Assembly: GCF_004340465.1 (NCBI RefSeq)
Contig: NZ_SLVV01000002.1
Location: 1 to 64,000 of the forward strand
Length of the DNA: 64,000 bases
DNA from: Mesobacillus foraminis
Lineage (GTDB): Bacteria > Bacillota > Bacilli > Bacillales > Cytobacillaceae
Reading direction: 5' to 3'
In this document: positions 26,503 through 34,317 of the stretch, in pieces
Layout of the letters: every line of letters starts with the position of its first letter
Numbering within the stretch: the first letter of the stretch is position 1
The notes under the pieces: generated by a model
The model's input: the letters and a program-made list of their open reading frames with translations, nothing else
The model's database searches: none
Told to the model about the DNA's origin: nothing
Made by a program: the position numbers and the translations under genes

Positions 26503-27264
26503 TTAGTGATTATGTTGAGAATGCAAGCTCTTTGGTTCAATTTTTGCGAATTTGTCCTTATCAATGATGGTTGCATAGGCACCCTGGTGACCAGGGAAGT
26601 TTTTCATTTTCCAACCAGCCATATCTTTGTTCCCCCCGTACATAGGGTCCGCATATACCCCTTCCAAGGTAACCTTCCGAAGGAGCGCAAAGAAGAACTG
26701 AGAAGACACAGCTCCTTTGATTTTCACTTTATCTGCTTCAAAGTCTGTTAAAATCTCAATCTGCTCTTCTTCTTTTATATCTGGGAATTTGGCTTTAAAT
26801 CTCTTATTTGCTTCATCATTCAATGCCTGGATCCCAAGGTCAAAAACTTGCTGCCTATTTAGGTGAGTCTGATACCCTTGTTCTGGCACAGCTTCATTTA
26901 AGTGAAACGGACCGGACATATACTCCTTTGTATTTAAACCAAAACTCCCTGCAAGCTGGTGATCGACATAATAAGCAACAAGCAGTTCTTTTGCTCCCGG
27001 ACCTGTCTCCGTTTTGGGGAAAATAGCTTCACATGCTGCATCCACAACACTAAACTGATCAGGTGTGAAATACATTAAAGCCTGATTATGATTTTCAGCT
27101 GCCGGTTTTTGTATATGTCCTACTGCTGGCTGTGATTCGCTTTTGCCAAACAAGCTTCCTACAGCTCCACCAAGGACAAGCCCCCCAACCGTCAGTCCCG
27201 AATTTTTCATAAAAGTCCGCCGTGAATATTTTTTCTCGTTTTGTACCTTTTCTTTTTCAGACAC
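26503..27264 (-). CDS. gluconate 2-dehydrogenase subunit 3 family protein with Tat signal
   Basis: The 253-residue partner subunit carries a twin-arginine signal, YSRRTFMKNSG followed by a hydrophobic GLVLGGAVGSLFG core (about residues 14-45). The mature part has FTPDQFSVVDAACEAIFP, the subunit 3 signature. In characterised three-subunit dehydrogenases this small subunit is the hitchhiking carrier that exports the flavoprotein. It lies 19 bp upstream of the GMC gene in the same operon, which ends with tatA. The ATG is preceded by a GGGGGATG-like site. Confidence 0.92.
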   Translation of the reverse strand: MSEKEKVQNEKKYSRRTFMKNSGLTVGGLVLGGAVGSLFGKSESQPAVGHIQKPAAENHNQALMYFTPDQFSVVDAACEAIFPKTETGPGAKELLVAYYVDHQLAGSFGLNTKEYMSGPFHLNEAVPEQGYQTHLNRQQVFDLGIQALNDEANKRFKAKFPDIKEEEQIEILTDFEADKVKIKGAVSSQFFFALLRKVTLEGVYADPMYGGNKDMAGWKMKNFPGHQGAYATIIDKDKFAKIEPKSLHSQHNH

Positions 27265-27290
27265 CTATACATCCCCCACTTCGTAACTTT

Positions 27291-27542
27291 TTATTGCATT
27301 AGGAAATACGAACCATATTGAAAAGCTGGACGACCAAACTGCAGCAAGTTGATAACCAAGCGACCCATAAGACTGGGAATCAGATATAGAACTAAAAACA
27401 GTCTAAGTTGCAAAAACCCATTCCTATATTTTTTGGGAAGAAGAGAAAATAAAAACATTACGATTAGTGATGTCAACCCTGACACCAAAACAAATGATAT
27501 ATAAATTTTCGGTAAAAGTACCCTCCAAAAAATACAGTGCAA
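27291..27542 (-). CDS. small hydrophobic protein at head of the dehydrogenase operon
   Basis: This frame of up to 83 residues has two or three hydrophobic segments (IYISFVLVSGLTSLIVMFLFSLL and LFLVLYLIPSLMGRLVINLL, each shorter than a full domain) and a GRPAFQYGSYFL end. The ATG at 27542 has no ribosome site. A good GGAGGG lies about 25 bp inside the frame without an ordinary start codon after it, so the true start is uncertain. It ends 26 bp before the Tat-signal subunit. A membrane anchor is one possibility; nothing is proven. Confidence 0.5.
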   Translation of the reverse strand: MHCIFWRVLLPKIYISFVLVSGLTSLIVMFLFSLLPKKYRNGFLQLRLFLVLYLIPSLMGRLVINLLQFGRPAFQYGSYFLMQ

Positions 27543-27832
27543 CAGATTTCAAGTACCATTGTTTGGTTGGCTATGTAGATTCAAATCCATGAAGTCGTTA
27601 TAATTCTATAATGAATTTCGGCAATCACCGTTGAAGAAAGAAAAAGGATATCAATTAATCAGCAGTGAAATGTCCCTTTTTATCTTTTCACTACAGTTTC
27701 CAATATGAATATAGTATTATATAAATATAACAATTACCTTTTGACAGTTAACCATTATACCCTTGTAAAATATTTTGTAAACCGAAATATCTTAATTTAA
27801 ATATTTGAGCAAAACGAAGGATGTGAAAAATA

Positions 27833-28096
27833 ATGAGTAATAATACCAAATCAGAACTTAGGTTTTTAAATCAAGTCCTTTTTGCCTTATGGTTAACTGC
27901 AGACTATGCATACCTTCTTCATTTAACAAATGGCAAATTCCCTTGGTTCGCCCTGCTTGGTGCGCCGGTTGGATTGGCAATCATATTGCTTTGCTGGTTA
28001 GGTAAGAAGTATGCTTTATTTTCTTTTGTCCTGGTAGCAAGTGCAGTTGTATTTTCGATTGCATTTAACTGGAATGCCATTTTCTCGGTTCATTGA
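27833..28096 (+). CDS. small membrane protein, 87 residues
   Basis: The protein has three predicted transmembrane segments (about 12-30, 37-55 and 60-80) and a short polar N-terminus. The ATG follows AAGGATGTG and the gene is closed by a terminator, so it is a complete single-gene unit. The family is not recognised. Confidence 0.7.
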   Translation: MSNNTKSELRFLNQVLFALWLTADYAYLLHLTNGKFPWFALLGAPVGLAIILLCWLGKKYALFSFVLVASAVVFSIAFNWNAIFSVH

Positions 28097-28114
28097 TTCT
28101 TTTTCATTAAGGAC

Positions 28115-28150
28115 AAAAAGACGGAGAGGATTTTCCCTGTCCGTCTTTTC
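28115..28150 (+). terminator. terminator of the 87-residue membrane protein gene
   Basis: AAAAGACGGA (28116-28125) pairs with TCCGTCTTTT (28140-28149). The stem is extended inward by AGGG-type pairs and both ends are A/T-rich. Confidence 0.75.
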
Positions 28151-28559
28151 CCATTAATTCAAACCATATTTCAATACTGCTATAAATCCATTGCTAAAGA
28201 TATATAAATAATTGTAACCAGATGCTTTTCTTTACATACGATGGGCACTCATGTATAAAAAGACCATTCGCATAATAATTCACGTGTTATTTGATATTTT
28301 TCAATGAAAGTAATCGTTAGCACACAATGAAATAATGGTTAGAAGGTATGTCAGTGGAAACAAATTAAGCGAGGTCACTTTCACTTGAGAGTATTTATGC
28401 TCAAGGAGGAACCAATGTAAACCCAGTAGTGGTGATTATGGTTGCAAAAGGACGACAAATTGCCTTTGGAAGAACCCGCGTATGAGAGCCAGGGCCATGA
28501 GTTTAACCCTCCTTTAACTTGAAACCGCTTGTTCAAATGGAATACTTCATATGTTCAAG
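28151..28559. other. gene-free spacer
   Basis: About 400 bp without a convincing gene. A good AGGAGG at about 28407 is followed by ATG and then immediately TAA. Downstream a short frame (NPVVVIMVAKGRQIAFGRTRV split by stops) faintly recalls a thiolase N-terminus but cannot be supported. Confidence 0.35.
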
Positions 28560-28590
28560 AAAAAGACTCGCCAATGGGACGAGTCTTTTT
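28560..28590. terminator. bidirectional terminator after the ArsR gene
   Basis: AAAAAGACTCG (28560-28570) and CGAGTCTTTTT (28580-28590) form an 11-bp stem with T or A tails on both sides. Confidence 0.85.
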
Positions 28591-28617
28591 CTGCAGGTTT
28601 ATTTTTCAGATATTCCT

Positions 28618-28962
28618 TTAACGATCCTGTCTTTGATCTTCATTGTCCTCTTCAACCAAATGCTTTAGCATCGAGAGTTTGTTATCCCAAAATTGTTCAT
28701 AAAAGGATAACCATTGTTTGATCTCCGTCAGGGGTTCAGGCTGCAATCGGTAGACTTTTTCCCTGCCTACCTTTTGTCCGATGACCAGCTTGGCTTCCGA
28801 AAGAACGTGTAAATGCTTAACAACGGCTGTTCGGCTCATTGAAAAATAAGAGGTGATCTTTGAGATGGGCATTTCTTCGTTTGCGAGCAGTTTAAGAACG
28901 TCCCTTCTAGTTGGATCAGCAATAGCCTGAAATACGTCGTGCTTTTGTGCGGAGCCAGGCAT
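28618..28962 (-). CDS. ArsR-family regulator paired with SRPBCC protein
   Basis: The 114-residue winged-helix protein begins HDVFQAIADPTRRDVLKLL, with SKITSYFSMSRTAVVKHLHVL as the recognition region and GREKVYRL as the wing. No cysteine or histidine metal site is visible, so it belongs to the non-metal ArsR group usually encoded with AHSA1/SRPBCC proteins. Its ATG overlaps the stop of the SRPBCC gene by one base (TAATG), indicating translational coupling. It probably autoregulates the pair; the ligand is unknown. Confidence 0.88.
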   Translation of the reverse strand: MPGSAQKHDVFQAIADPTRRDVLKLLANEEMPISKITSYFSMSRTAVVKHLHVLSEAKLVIGQKVGREKVYRLQPEPLTEIKQWLSFYEQFWDNKLSMLKHLVEEDNEDQRQDR

Positions 28963-29393
28963 TACTGCTTCACGATATTCCCTAGTTTTTCAATGATTCC
29001 TGTCCAGCCATGGGACATCCGGTCACGTATCACAGAAGCATCTTCCCTGGCTTTTGGTACAACTGCATCCGATTGTTTCCAGCCTCCGTGAATAAGAGTG
29101 AACTCAGTTTTATCACCCTGTTCTTTCAAAATAAAGGTGACGAACCAGCCGTCAGTATCCCAGGTGAAGGATAGCCTGTTTGGCGGATCAATTTCTGTTA
29201 CCTTGCAAGGTGAAGGTCCAAATGGTGACTGCAAATGGAATTCATGCCCGACTTTAGGTTCAAAGTCATTTGGCATGAACCAGGCAGCAATCCCATCAGA
29301 AGACGAAACAGCTTCCCACACCCTTTGAATCGGCGCCTGGAACAGGACCGTCTTCTTTATATCCTCAAGCTTGTTTTGTTGATTGTGTTCCAA
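28962..29393 (-). CDS. SRPBCC/AHSA1-family ligand-binding protein
   Basis: The 143-residue START-like protein has the AHSA1 landmarks VLFQAPIQRVWEAVSS, AAWFMP, the strand RLSFTWD and the C-terminal helix HGWTGIIEKLGNIV. These proteins bind hydrophobic ligands in a helix-grip pocket. The start is taken as TTG at 29393, six bases after GGAGG. The earlier TTG at 29411 overlaps that site. It is cotranscribed with, and overlaps by one base, the downstream ArsR gene. Confidence 0.86.
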   Translation of the reverse strand: MEHNQQNKLEDIKKTVLFQAPIQRVWEAVSSSDGIAAWFMPNDFEPKVGHEFHLQSPFGPSPCKVTEIDPPNRLSFTWDTDGWFVTFILKEQGDKTEFTLIHGGWKQSDAVVPKAREDASVIRDRMSHGWTGIIEKLGNIVKQ

Positions 29394-29631
29394 ATCATTT
29401 CCTCCATCCAATAAAATATAACACCTTATGGTTTCATTTTATGATACATCCGATTAGGCTAATGGTCAAGATTAGCATTACAGCGATCTTATTTTATAAA
29501 TTTAGAAGACAGCTTTTTCCTAAACATAGGTTTTTATATTATTAATAACATTAACTATAAAATCAGTTGATTTTCCGATTCTTTTCTATCAATGTTATAT
29601 AGTGTTATCAATTAAAAAGGAGTGAGTATAT

Positions 29632-30324
29632 CTGGTAAAAAAGAATAAAAAGAATAAAAAACGACAAAACACAAGGATTGAAAATTTCAAGCATGGCTTA
29701 ATGTTGGTGGGATCTTTATTCGCAGGTTTATGGTTTGGCTGGTTTGTGATGATTCATCACCTGGATATGAGAATGGCAGAGGATGAAATTGAAATGCCAC
29801 TTCAAGAACCATACCATTCCTGGGTTGAAATTTCTTCCGGCTTGTATTGGATTCTTGGAATAAGTTTTATTATCATTGCCATCCTGGGTATTGCTCTCGA
29901 AGAAAAATTAAAAATAAATGAAAAACTCATTCTTTTGCCTTATTCATTATTAATTGGACAAATTGGATGTGCATTACTGATCCATTATTTTATTGCCTTG
30001 GTAAAATTGCAAGCTTTGGGCTGGGCCTATTTATTTTTTATCACTCTGTCCTTATTTATGATAACCAGCACGATTTTCCTTTTCGGGCTAACAAAAATGC
30101 TTTATGCTTTTTGCCTGATTTCATTTATCCTTCTTGAGTTACTGTTGACAACAGGCATTATTGTCGCACTTCCCACTTCCGGCCTCTACCTCGAAACTGG
30201 AAAGGCAGGAAATTTACTGTCAAATTTTGGAACTAAAATTATGGTTTGGGTTCTCAGCACAATAGGGCTCTTTTTGTACATGCTACCCTGGTTCATTGCT
30301 GAAAAAAACATACATAAATCTTAA
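29632..30324 (+). CDS. membrane protein with a probable CTG start
   Basis: The protein has about 230 residues and six hydrophobic segments, plus a conserved-looking polar loop HHLDMRMAEDEIEMPLQEPYH between helices 1 and 2. The first ATG (29701) has no ribosome binding site. In the same frame, a CTG at 29632 sits nine bases after AAAGGAG and adds a Lys-rich cytoplasmic N-terminus (VKKNKKNKKRQ), as expected for an inner-membrane start. The upstream in-frame stop is 9 bp before the CTG. The family is not recognised. Confidence 0.6.
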   Translation: MVKKNKKNKKRQNTRIENFKHGLMLVGSLFAGLWFGWFVMIHHLDMRMAEDEIEMPLQEPYHSWVEISSGLYWILGISFIIIAILGIALEEKLKINEKLILLPYSLLIGQIGCALLIHYFIALVKLQALGWAYLFFITLSLFMITSTIFLFGLTKMLYAFCLISFILLELLLTTGIIVALPTSGLYLETGKAGNLLSNFGTKIMVWVLSTIGLFLYMLPWFIAEKNIHKS

Positions 30325-30436
30325 CCATTGTGTGGTGTAATAGATAATAACCAGCCCGCCGTAGTAGATCTCTTACGTCATAAGGTGTTAATGAGTACTG
30401 GATTCAGCGAAGATAAGTAAATATCTTACATCTATT

Positions 30437-30520
30437 AGGAATAATTGATGAACAATCAGGAATATCATCTTATTAATCAGGAATAAACGAGTTCCAATCA
30501 GGAATAAAACGTTATCGGTT
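30437..30520. repeat. four 21-bp phased repeats (AGGAATA...AATC)
   Basis: The core AGGAATA occurs at 30437, 30458, 30479 and 30500, exactly 21 bp apart each time. AATC or a close variant lies just before each core and AA often after. Only the core is conserved; the 10-bp centre varies. It lies in the 360-bp spacer between the CTG-start membrane protein and the SulP terminator. The 21-bp period equals two helical turns, so the cores face one side of the DNA. Its function is unknown; it could be a protein-binding array or a mobile intergenic repeat. Confidence 0.75.
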
Positions 30521-30648
30521 CTAAAAATTCATGCTCTCGGGGATGCTGTGCATTTTGTGCATTTCATAAGCAGCCAGCATCAAGTTGATATCGTTACAAT
30601 TTTGATGTTTGTGCAAGCAAAATGCATTTTAACTAAAAAATAAACAGA

Positions 30649-30681
30649 AAACCCATGCTGGAATAATACCAGCATGGGTTT
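30649..30681. terminator. terminator of the SulP gene
   Basis: AAACCCATGCTGG (30649-30661) pairs perfectly with CCAGCATGGGTTT (30669-30681). A/T tails on both sides make it potentially bidirectional. It lies 5 bp from the SulP stop. Confidence 0.88.
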
Positions 30682-30685
30682 TTCA

Positions 30686-32164
30686 TTAATGGCCTACAGC
30701 TTTATCTAGCCCGCCCGGTTTATTGTGAACCGCAATTTTTTCGACCAATCTATTACTCTCCATATTTAGACCGATTAAATTCACTTTGATCCCATTTTGG
30801 TAGAATTTAATGATGACCTTGTCAATCGCACCCACAGCAGAGTCATCCCACAAATGGGCATTACTTAAATCAAGATCGATTTCCTTAACATCTTCTTTAT
30901 ATTCGAAGCTGTCAACAAAATCTGTAACGGAAGCAAAGAATAATTGGCCGGAAACACGGTAGATTTTCTTATTTTTGCCTTTTGCAGAAAGGCTTGTAAT
31001 TTCCACTTTTGATATTTTTGCGGCAAAGAATATAGCACTTAGCAATATACCGACCAATACTCCAATTGCCAAGTTATGAGTCATAAGAACCGTTATAACT
31101 GTTGCTAGCATGACAACAGTATCTGTTACTGGAACTTTATTAAAGCTTGTAAGACAAGCCCAGTCAAATGTCCCAATTGAAACCATAAACATAACACCAA
31201 CTAATGCCGCCATCGGAATTTGGACCAGGTATTCATTGAAGACTATGATCATAAGCATTAAAACCACGCCAGCTGTAAATGCGGAAAGTCTTCCCCTGCC
31301 TCCTGACTTCACATTGATGACAGATTGGCCGATCATGGCACAGCCAGCCATTCCTCCAAAAAATCCAGAAACAATATTGGCAATTCCCTGTCCTCTTGCT
31401 TCTGTGTTCTTATTGCTGGTTGTATCTGTCATATCATCGACGATTTGTGCAGTCAGGAATGACTCGACCAGGCCAACGATTGCAATGGAAAGGGAGTATG
31501 GGAAAATAATCTGCAGTGTTTCCAGATTAAATGGAATATCCGGCAATAAAAATACCGGCAACTGCTGTGACAGATTCCCCATATCCCCTACCGTCCTGAC
31601 ATTACTATTAGTCATGACGGCGATAACGGTCATAACAATAATGGCAATTAGAGGGGAAGGAACAGCCTTTGTAAACCGAGGTAAAATGTATATAATAGCA
31701 AGTGCTCCTGCTACCATGGCATACATTGGCCAGCTTTCACCTGTAAAATGGGTTAATTGGGCGGTGAAGATCAATATGGCGAGAGCATTAACAAAGCCGA
31801 TCATTACGGACCGAGGGACAAACTTCATCAAACGTCCAACTTTTAAAAACCCCATGATAATCTGGAGGATACCAGTCAGGATGGTAGCAGCCAAAAGATA
31901 CTGCAGTCCATAGTCCGAGACTAATGTAACCATAAGCAAGGCGGTTGCTCCTGTTGCAGCAGAAATCATTCCTGGACGACCGCCCACGAAGGCTATTGTC
32001 ACAGCAATACAAAAAGAAGCATAAAGCCCAATCATCGGATCGACTCCGGCAATCAGCGAGAAAGCAATCGCTTCTGGAATGAGTGCAAGTGCAACTACGA
32101 TTCCAGCAAGAATATCGCCCTTGATATTGCCAAACCATTGATATTTAATTGTGTTTAAATTCAA
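30686..32164 (-). CDS. SulP-family anion transporter (BicA/YbaR-like)
   Basis: The 492-residue SulP (SLC26) transporter has about 12 membrane segments, starting with [23 protein letters not shown], the family signature. [20 protein letters not shown] is the second conserved region. A C-terminal STAS domain (about 395-490, with [17 protein letters not shown]) closes it. Members carry sulfate or, as in cyanobacterial BicA, bicarbonate with Na+. The compact length and sequence character favour the BicA/YbaR subgroup. The substrate cannot be fixed from sequence. It is monocistronic and carries no cysteine-operon linkage. Confidence 0.9.
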   Translation of the reverse strand: MNLNTIKYQWFGNIKGDILAGIVVALALIPEAIAFSLIAGVDPMIGLYASFCIAVTIAFVGGRPGMISAATGATALLMVTLVSDYGLQYLLAATILTGILQIIMGFLKVGRLMKFVPRSVMIGFVNALAILIFTAQLTHFTGESWPMYAMVAGALAIIYILPRFTKAVPSPLIAIIVMTVIAVMTNSNVRTVGDMGNLSQQLPVFLLPDIPFNLETLQIIFPYSLSIAIVGLVESFLTAQIVDDMTDTTSNKNTEARGQGIANIVSGFFGGMAGCAMIGQSVINVKSGGRGRLSAFTAGVVLMLMIIVFNEYLVQIPMAALVGVMFMVSIGTFDWACLTSFNKVPVTDTVVMLATVITVLMTHNLAIGVLVGILLSAIFFAAKISKVEITSLSAKGKNKKIYRVSGQLFFASVTDFVDSFEYKEDVKEIDLDLSNAHLWDDSAVGAIDKVIIKFYQNGIKVNLIGLNMESNRLVEKIAVHNKPGGLDKAVGH

Positions 32165-32451
32165 AACGACACCTCTTTCGATTTTTTGTAATATTTATGG
32201 TGACTTTCAACTCTCATGAAAGTCGGGGCCGTAGTTAACATGAAGATTATATAGGGTCGTGTCCGCTTTGTGAAATGCCGTGAGAACTCAAATTACCTCC
32301 ATGTAAGCGGCAACAACTTTATTTATCTCCAATTTCCTATTGATTTTATTGTTTTAGGTATGTATATGGTCCTGCTTACCAAAGATTAAGCTGCCTCGTA
32401 CATTGCCATGATCATTGACAAATAAGAATCTCGGCCTAATCCGCCATAGTA
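32165..32451. other. promoter spacer upstream of SulP
   Basis: About 290 bp without a gene. It contains a small inverted repeat (GACTTTC near 32203 with GAAAGTC near 32219) just upstream of the SulP start, which could be an operator or leader hairpin. Nothing else is recognisable. Confidence 0.35.
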
Positions 32452-32482
32452 AAAAACATTGAGCACAACACTCAATGTTTTT
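32452..32482. terminator. terminator of the SIR2 gene
   Basis: AAAAACATTGAG (32452-32463) pairs with CTCAATGTTTTT (32471-32482), directly abutting the SIR2 stop codon. Confidence 0.88.
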
Positions 32483-33289
32483 TTACATCTGATCTTTTAA
32501 TTGTTTTAAAAAGTGGGCCAGGGAGACTCCGGGTTCCTCACCTTCCGCTACAATGGGAATGATTCCCCGCTCTCTTAAAATCCGCTCCTTTATGGGGTTT
32601 GGATCGACCAGGAAGATGTAGGACCTGGGCCTTATGTGTTCATAGCTGGACTCTTTCCATTGCATATGCAGCTTATACAGCATATAGCGAATATTAATAT
32701 CCGACAAACTGTATCCTATAAACAATATTGACTTCTCCAATGAGTCCGAGCGGAGCTTAATATCCAGAGATGTTTCAAAATCCAGCCGGTTAAAGTAATT
32801 CGATTCTGTGAGCATGAGTGACGAGTCGTCATCAAAGTCTCCATGGAATTTGATAATTTGGGTCTTATCGTTTCTTGTTCTTGCGATGTCTGCAACATTT
32901 GTAATTTTCACATACTCTTTTTCATAGTAGTCATAGGCACGCTCCAGCCAGCGGTCAAAATTAGTGGTGTAGATAATGGGGAAATCCATTTCTACGATAA
33001 GCTTGTATATTTTTGATTTAGAAATATCGATTTTGGAGTCATGCCAGGTTCTGTCCATCCAGCTTCTTAGACCGCCCAGATTTCCTTTTTGCAAGAAGTA
33101 GTACTCAGCTAAAACCAGAAAATCCCCATTTCCCCAAGCATTAAAAGTTTCCGGGTTAAATCCCAGATGCTCCGCCATTTGATCAATTAACTCTGCATAA
33201 GTAGGCAGCCCTAGATTCTTTGGAACTCCCGACCCTACAAACAGGATCACTTCTTTATTTTTTATTGCTGTCGCTAATTCATTATTCAT
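32483..33289 (-). CDS. stand-alone SIR2-like domain protein
   Basis: The 268-residue protein consists almost wholly of a SIR2_2-type domain. It has the NAD-binding loop LFVGSGVPKNLGLPTY (about 15-30), YTTNFDRWLE (about 105), the KFHGD motif with the candidate catalytic histidine (about 142) and FIGYSLSD (about 190). It lacks the CxxC zinc ribbons of protein deacetylases. Such SIR2 domains act as NAD+-degrading effectors in several anti-phage systems, but here no sensor domain, nuclease or helicase neighbour is present. The ATG at 33289 (MNNELATAIK) with GGGGATGG is preferred over the longer frame to 33388. The function is open. Confidence 0.82.
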   Translation of the reverse strand: MNNELATAIKNKEVILFVGSGVPKNLGLPTYAELIDQMAEHLGFNPETFNAWGNGDFLVLAEYYFLQKGNLGGLRSWMDRTWHDSKIDISKSKIYKLIVEMDFPIIYTTNFDRWLERAYDYYEKEYVKITNVADIARTRNDKTQIIKFHGDFDDDSSLMLTESNYFNRLDFETSLDIKLRSDSLEKSILFIGYSLSDINIRYMLYKLHMQWKESSYEHIRPRSYIFLVDPNPIKERILRERGIIPIVAEGEEPGVSLAHFLKQLKDQM

Positions 33290-33509
33290 GACTGTCCCAT
33301 CCCCGATCTTCTTTTGCAACAGATTTCGTGAGCCTGTTATAACTTTTTGACAAATCCTAGGTAAATTAAACCCATTGTCGCGGAACATGTATAGAATAAG
33401 GATAATTAGGAAATGTTAGTGGATGTGCAAAATACATTCTGATGTTATTAATTCAAACAGGGCTCAGCATGTTCCTTGTGATGGAATTAAAGGGTAATAG
33501 GTGATCATT

Positions 33510-33674
33510 TTGATAAAGGTTCATGATGTCTTTCTTTACAATAATCAAAAATATGAAGTAATAGAGGTTTACGAGACAGGATATTGTGAAATAAAAAGAT
33601 TAAGTTCTGTTGGTCCGATTGAACTGATCCATAAAAAGGACCTGAAGAATGTTGAAAAACTTATAATGGGGTAA
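33510..33674 (+). CDS. hypothetical protein, 54 residues
   Basis: This small protein with beta-rich character (VFLYNNQKYEVIEVYETG, CEIKRL) starts at TTG behind AGGTGAT and ends 14 bp before the next small gene. An AAAGGAGG lies in the gap, so the two are probably cotranscribed. It could form a small SH3-like barrel. The family is not recognised. Confidence 0.6.
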   Translation: MIKVHDVFLYNNQKYEVIEVYETGYCEIKRLSSVGPIELIHKKDLKNVEKLIMG

Positions 33675-33688
33675 AGGAGGAATTGTAC

Positions 33689-33826
33689 ATGCCAGGATCA
33701 AGGGAATGTACGTACTGCGGTGGCTCGGGCTATACTTTGGTTCAATTCCCAAATGTAAAAGAAGCTTGTTACTATTGTGAAGGCAGCGGCAATATTAAGT
33801 CTCTCCCCCCACAAAAAACAACCTAA
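33689..33826 (+). CDS. mini zinc-finger protein with two CxxCxGxG motifs (YuiA-like)
   Basis: The protein has 45 residues with CTYCGGSG (7-14) and CYYCEGSG (27-34). These are the paired CxxCxGxG elements of DnaJ-type zinc centres, enough for one zinc ion. It resembles the small B. subtilis protein YuiA in layout. The start is ATG behind AAAGGAGG. It shares a transcript with the 54-residue gene and is followed by a terminator. It may be a thiol or zinc-binding chaperone fragment; the function is not known. Confidence 0.8.
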   Translation: MPGSRECTYCGGSGYTLVQFPNVKEACYYCEGSGNIKSLPPQKTT

Positions 33827-33882
33827 ACCAATTATTTTAGCTTTATTCAAGTATTCCGTTTATAATGTAAAGGTAAAGCAGA

Positions 33883-33912
33883 CCAATCCGGCAAACCGGG
33901 TTGGCTTTTTTT
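33883..33912 (+). terminator. terminator of the small zinc-finger gene unit
   Basis: CCAATCCGG (33883-33891) and CCGGGTTGG (33896-33904) form a GC-rich stem with one wobble, followed by eight or nine T. Confidence 0.85.
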
Positions 33913-34000
33913 TGTAACTCCTTTCTTGTTTTGATTTTCCCCCTCTTCAAATATCAATATAAATTTAGAAAATTCAGAAACTCATTCTTGAATGGGACCG

Positions 34001-34014
34001 TCTAAACGTTTAGA
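34001..34014. promoter_or_regulatory. 14-bp palindrome before the 59-residue gene
   Basis: TCTAAACGTTTAGA is a perfect palindrome 26 bp upstream of the ATG at 34040. It is positioned like an operator over the promoter. No regulator is identified. Confidence 0.4.
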
Positions 34015-34039
34015 TACGGTAAAGGGGGGAGGAAAAATA

Positions 34040-34219
34040 ATGATGAAGCAAAAAGGACCATTCGATTTCAAACAAAGACATATCCAGAAAATCTACCAGG
34101 AACGTCTCAAATATGGAAAATCAGACAAAACCAGGGAGCTTAAAGATACTTTTCTTTTCATCGGCATTGTCTTGTTTGGCATTTTTATATTAGGTATTCT
34201 CGAACTTTTCCTCAACTGA
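34040..34219 (+). CDS. small single-span membrane protein, 59 residues
   Basis: A polar, basic N-terminus (FKQRHIQKIYQERLKYGKSDKTRELKD broken by turns) is followed by one C-terminal transmembrane helix (TFLFIGIVLFGIFILGILELFL). The ATG at 34040 follows a very purine-rich GGGGGGAGG; the frame continues upstream to 33992 but that adds the ribosome site. It is probably a tail-anchored small protein of unknown role. Confidence 0.65.
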   Translation: MMKQKGPFDFKQRHIQKIYQERLKYGKSDKTRELKDTFLFIGIVLFGIFILGILELFLN

Positions 34220-34277
34220 TATACCCTTCTGGCATGTTCACTTTCTTTATCACCCCTCTAATTATGCACCTGAACAC

Positions 34278-34313
34278 AGGAGAAGCCGATTCATCAAGAA
34301 TCGGCTTTCTCCT
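34278..34313. terminator. bidirectional terminator between convergent genes
   Basis: AGGAGAAGCCGATTC (34278-34292) pairs with GAATCGGCTT-CTCCT (34298-34313, one bulged T). It separates the 59-residue gene from the leftward lysozyme gene. Confidence 0.75.
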
Positions 34314-34317
34314 AATC

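Noticed and set aside
28405-28560. Possible thiolase N-terminal remnant after an AGGAGG site
   Set aside because: Only about 20 residues vaguely fit and the following sequence does not continue the family.
30437-30520. CRISPR-like array
   Set aside because: Repeats share only 7-11 bp, total period is 21 bp, and there are no spacers of normal length or cas genes.
31110-31913. 267-codon open frame antisense to the SulP gene
   Set aside because: It mirrors the codon pattern of the real transporter gene, lacks a ribosome site and gives a low-complexity Thr/Ile/Pro product.
32483-33826. Defence island around the SIR2 gene
   Set aside because: Neighbours are a SulP transporter and small zinc-finger genes; no nuclease, helicase, toxin partner or mobile element is present.
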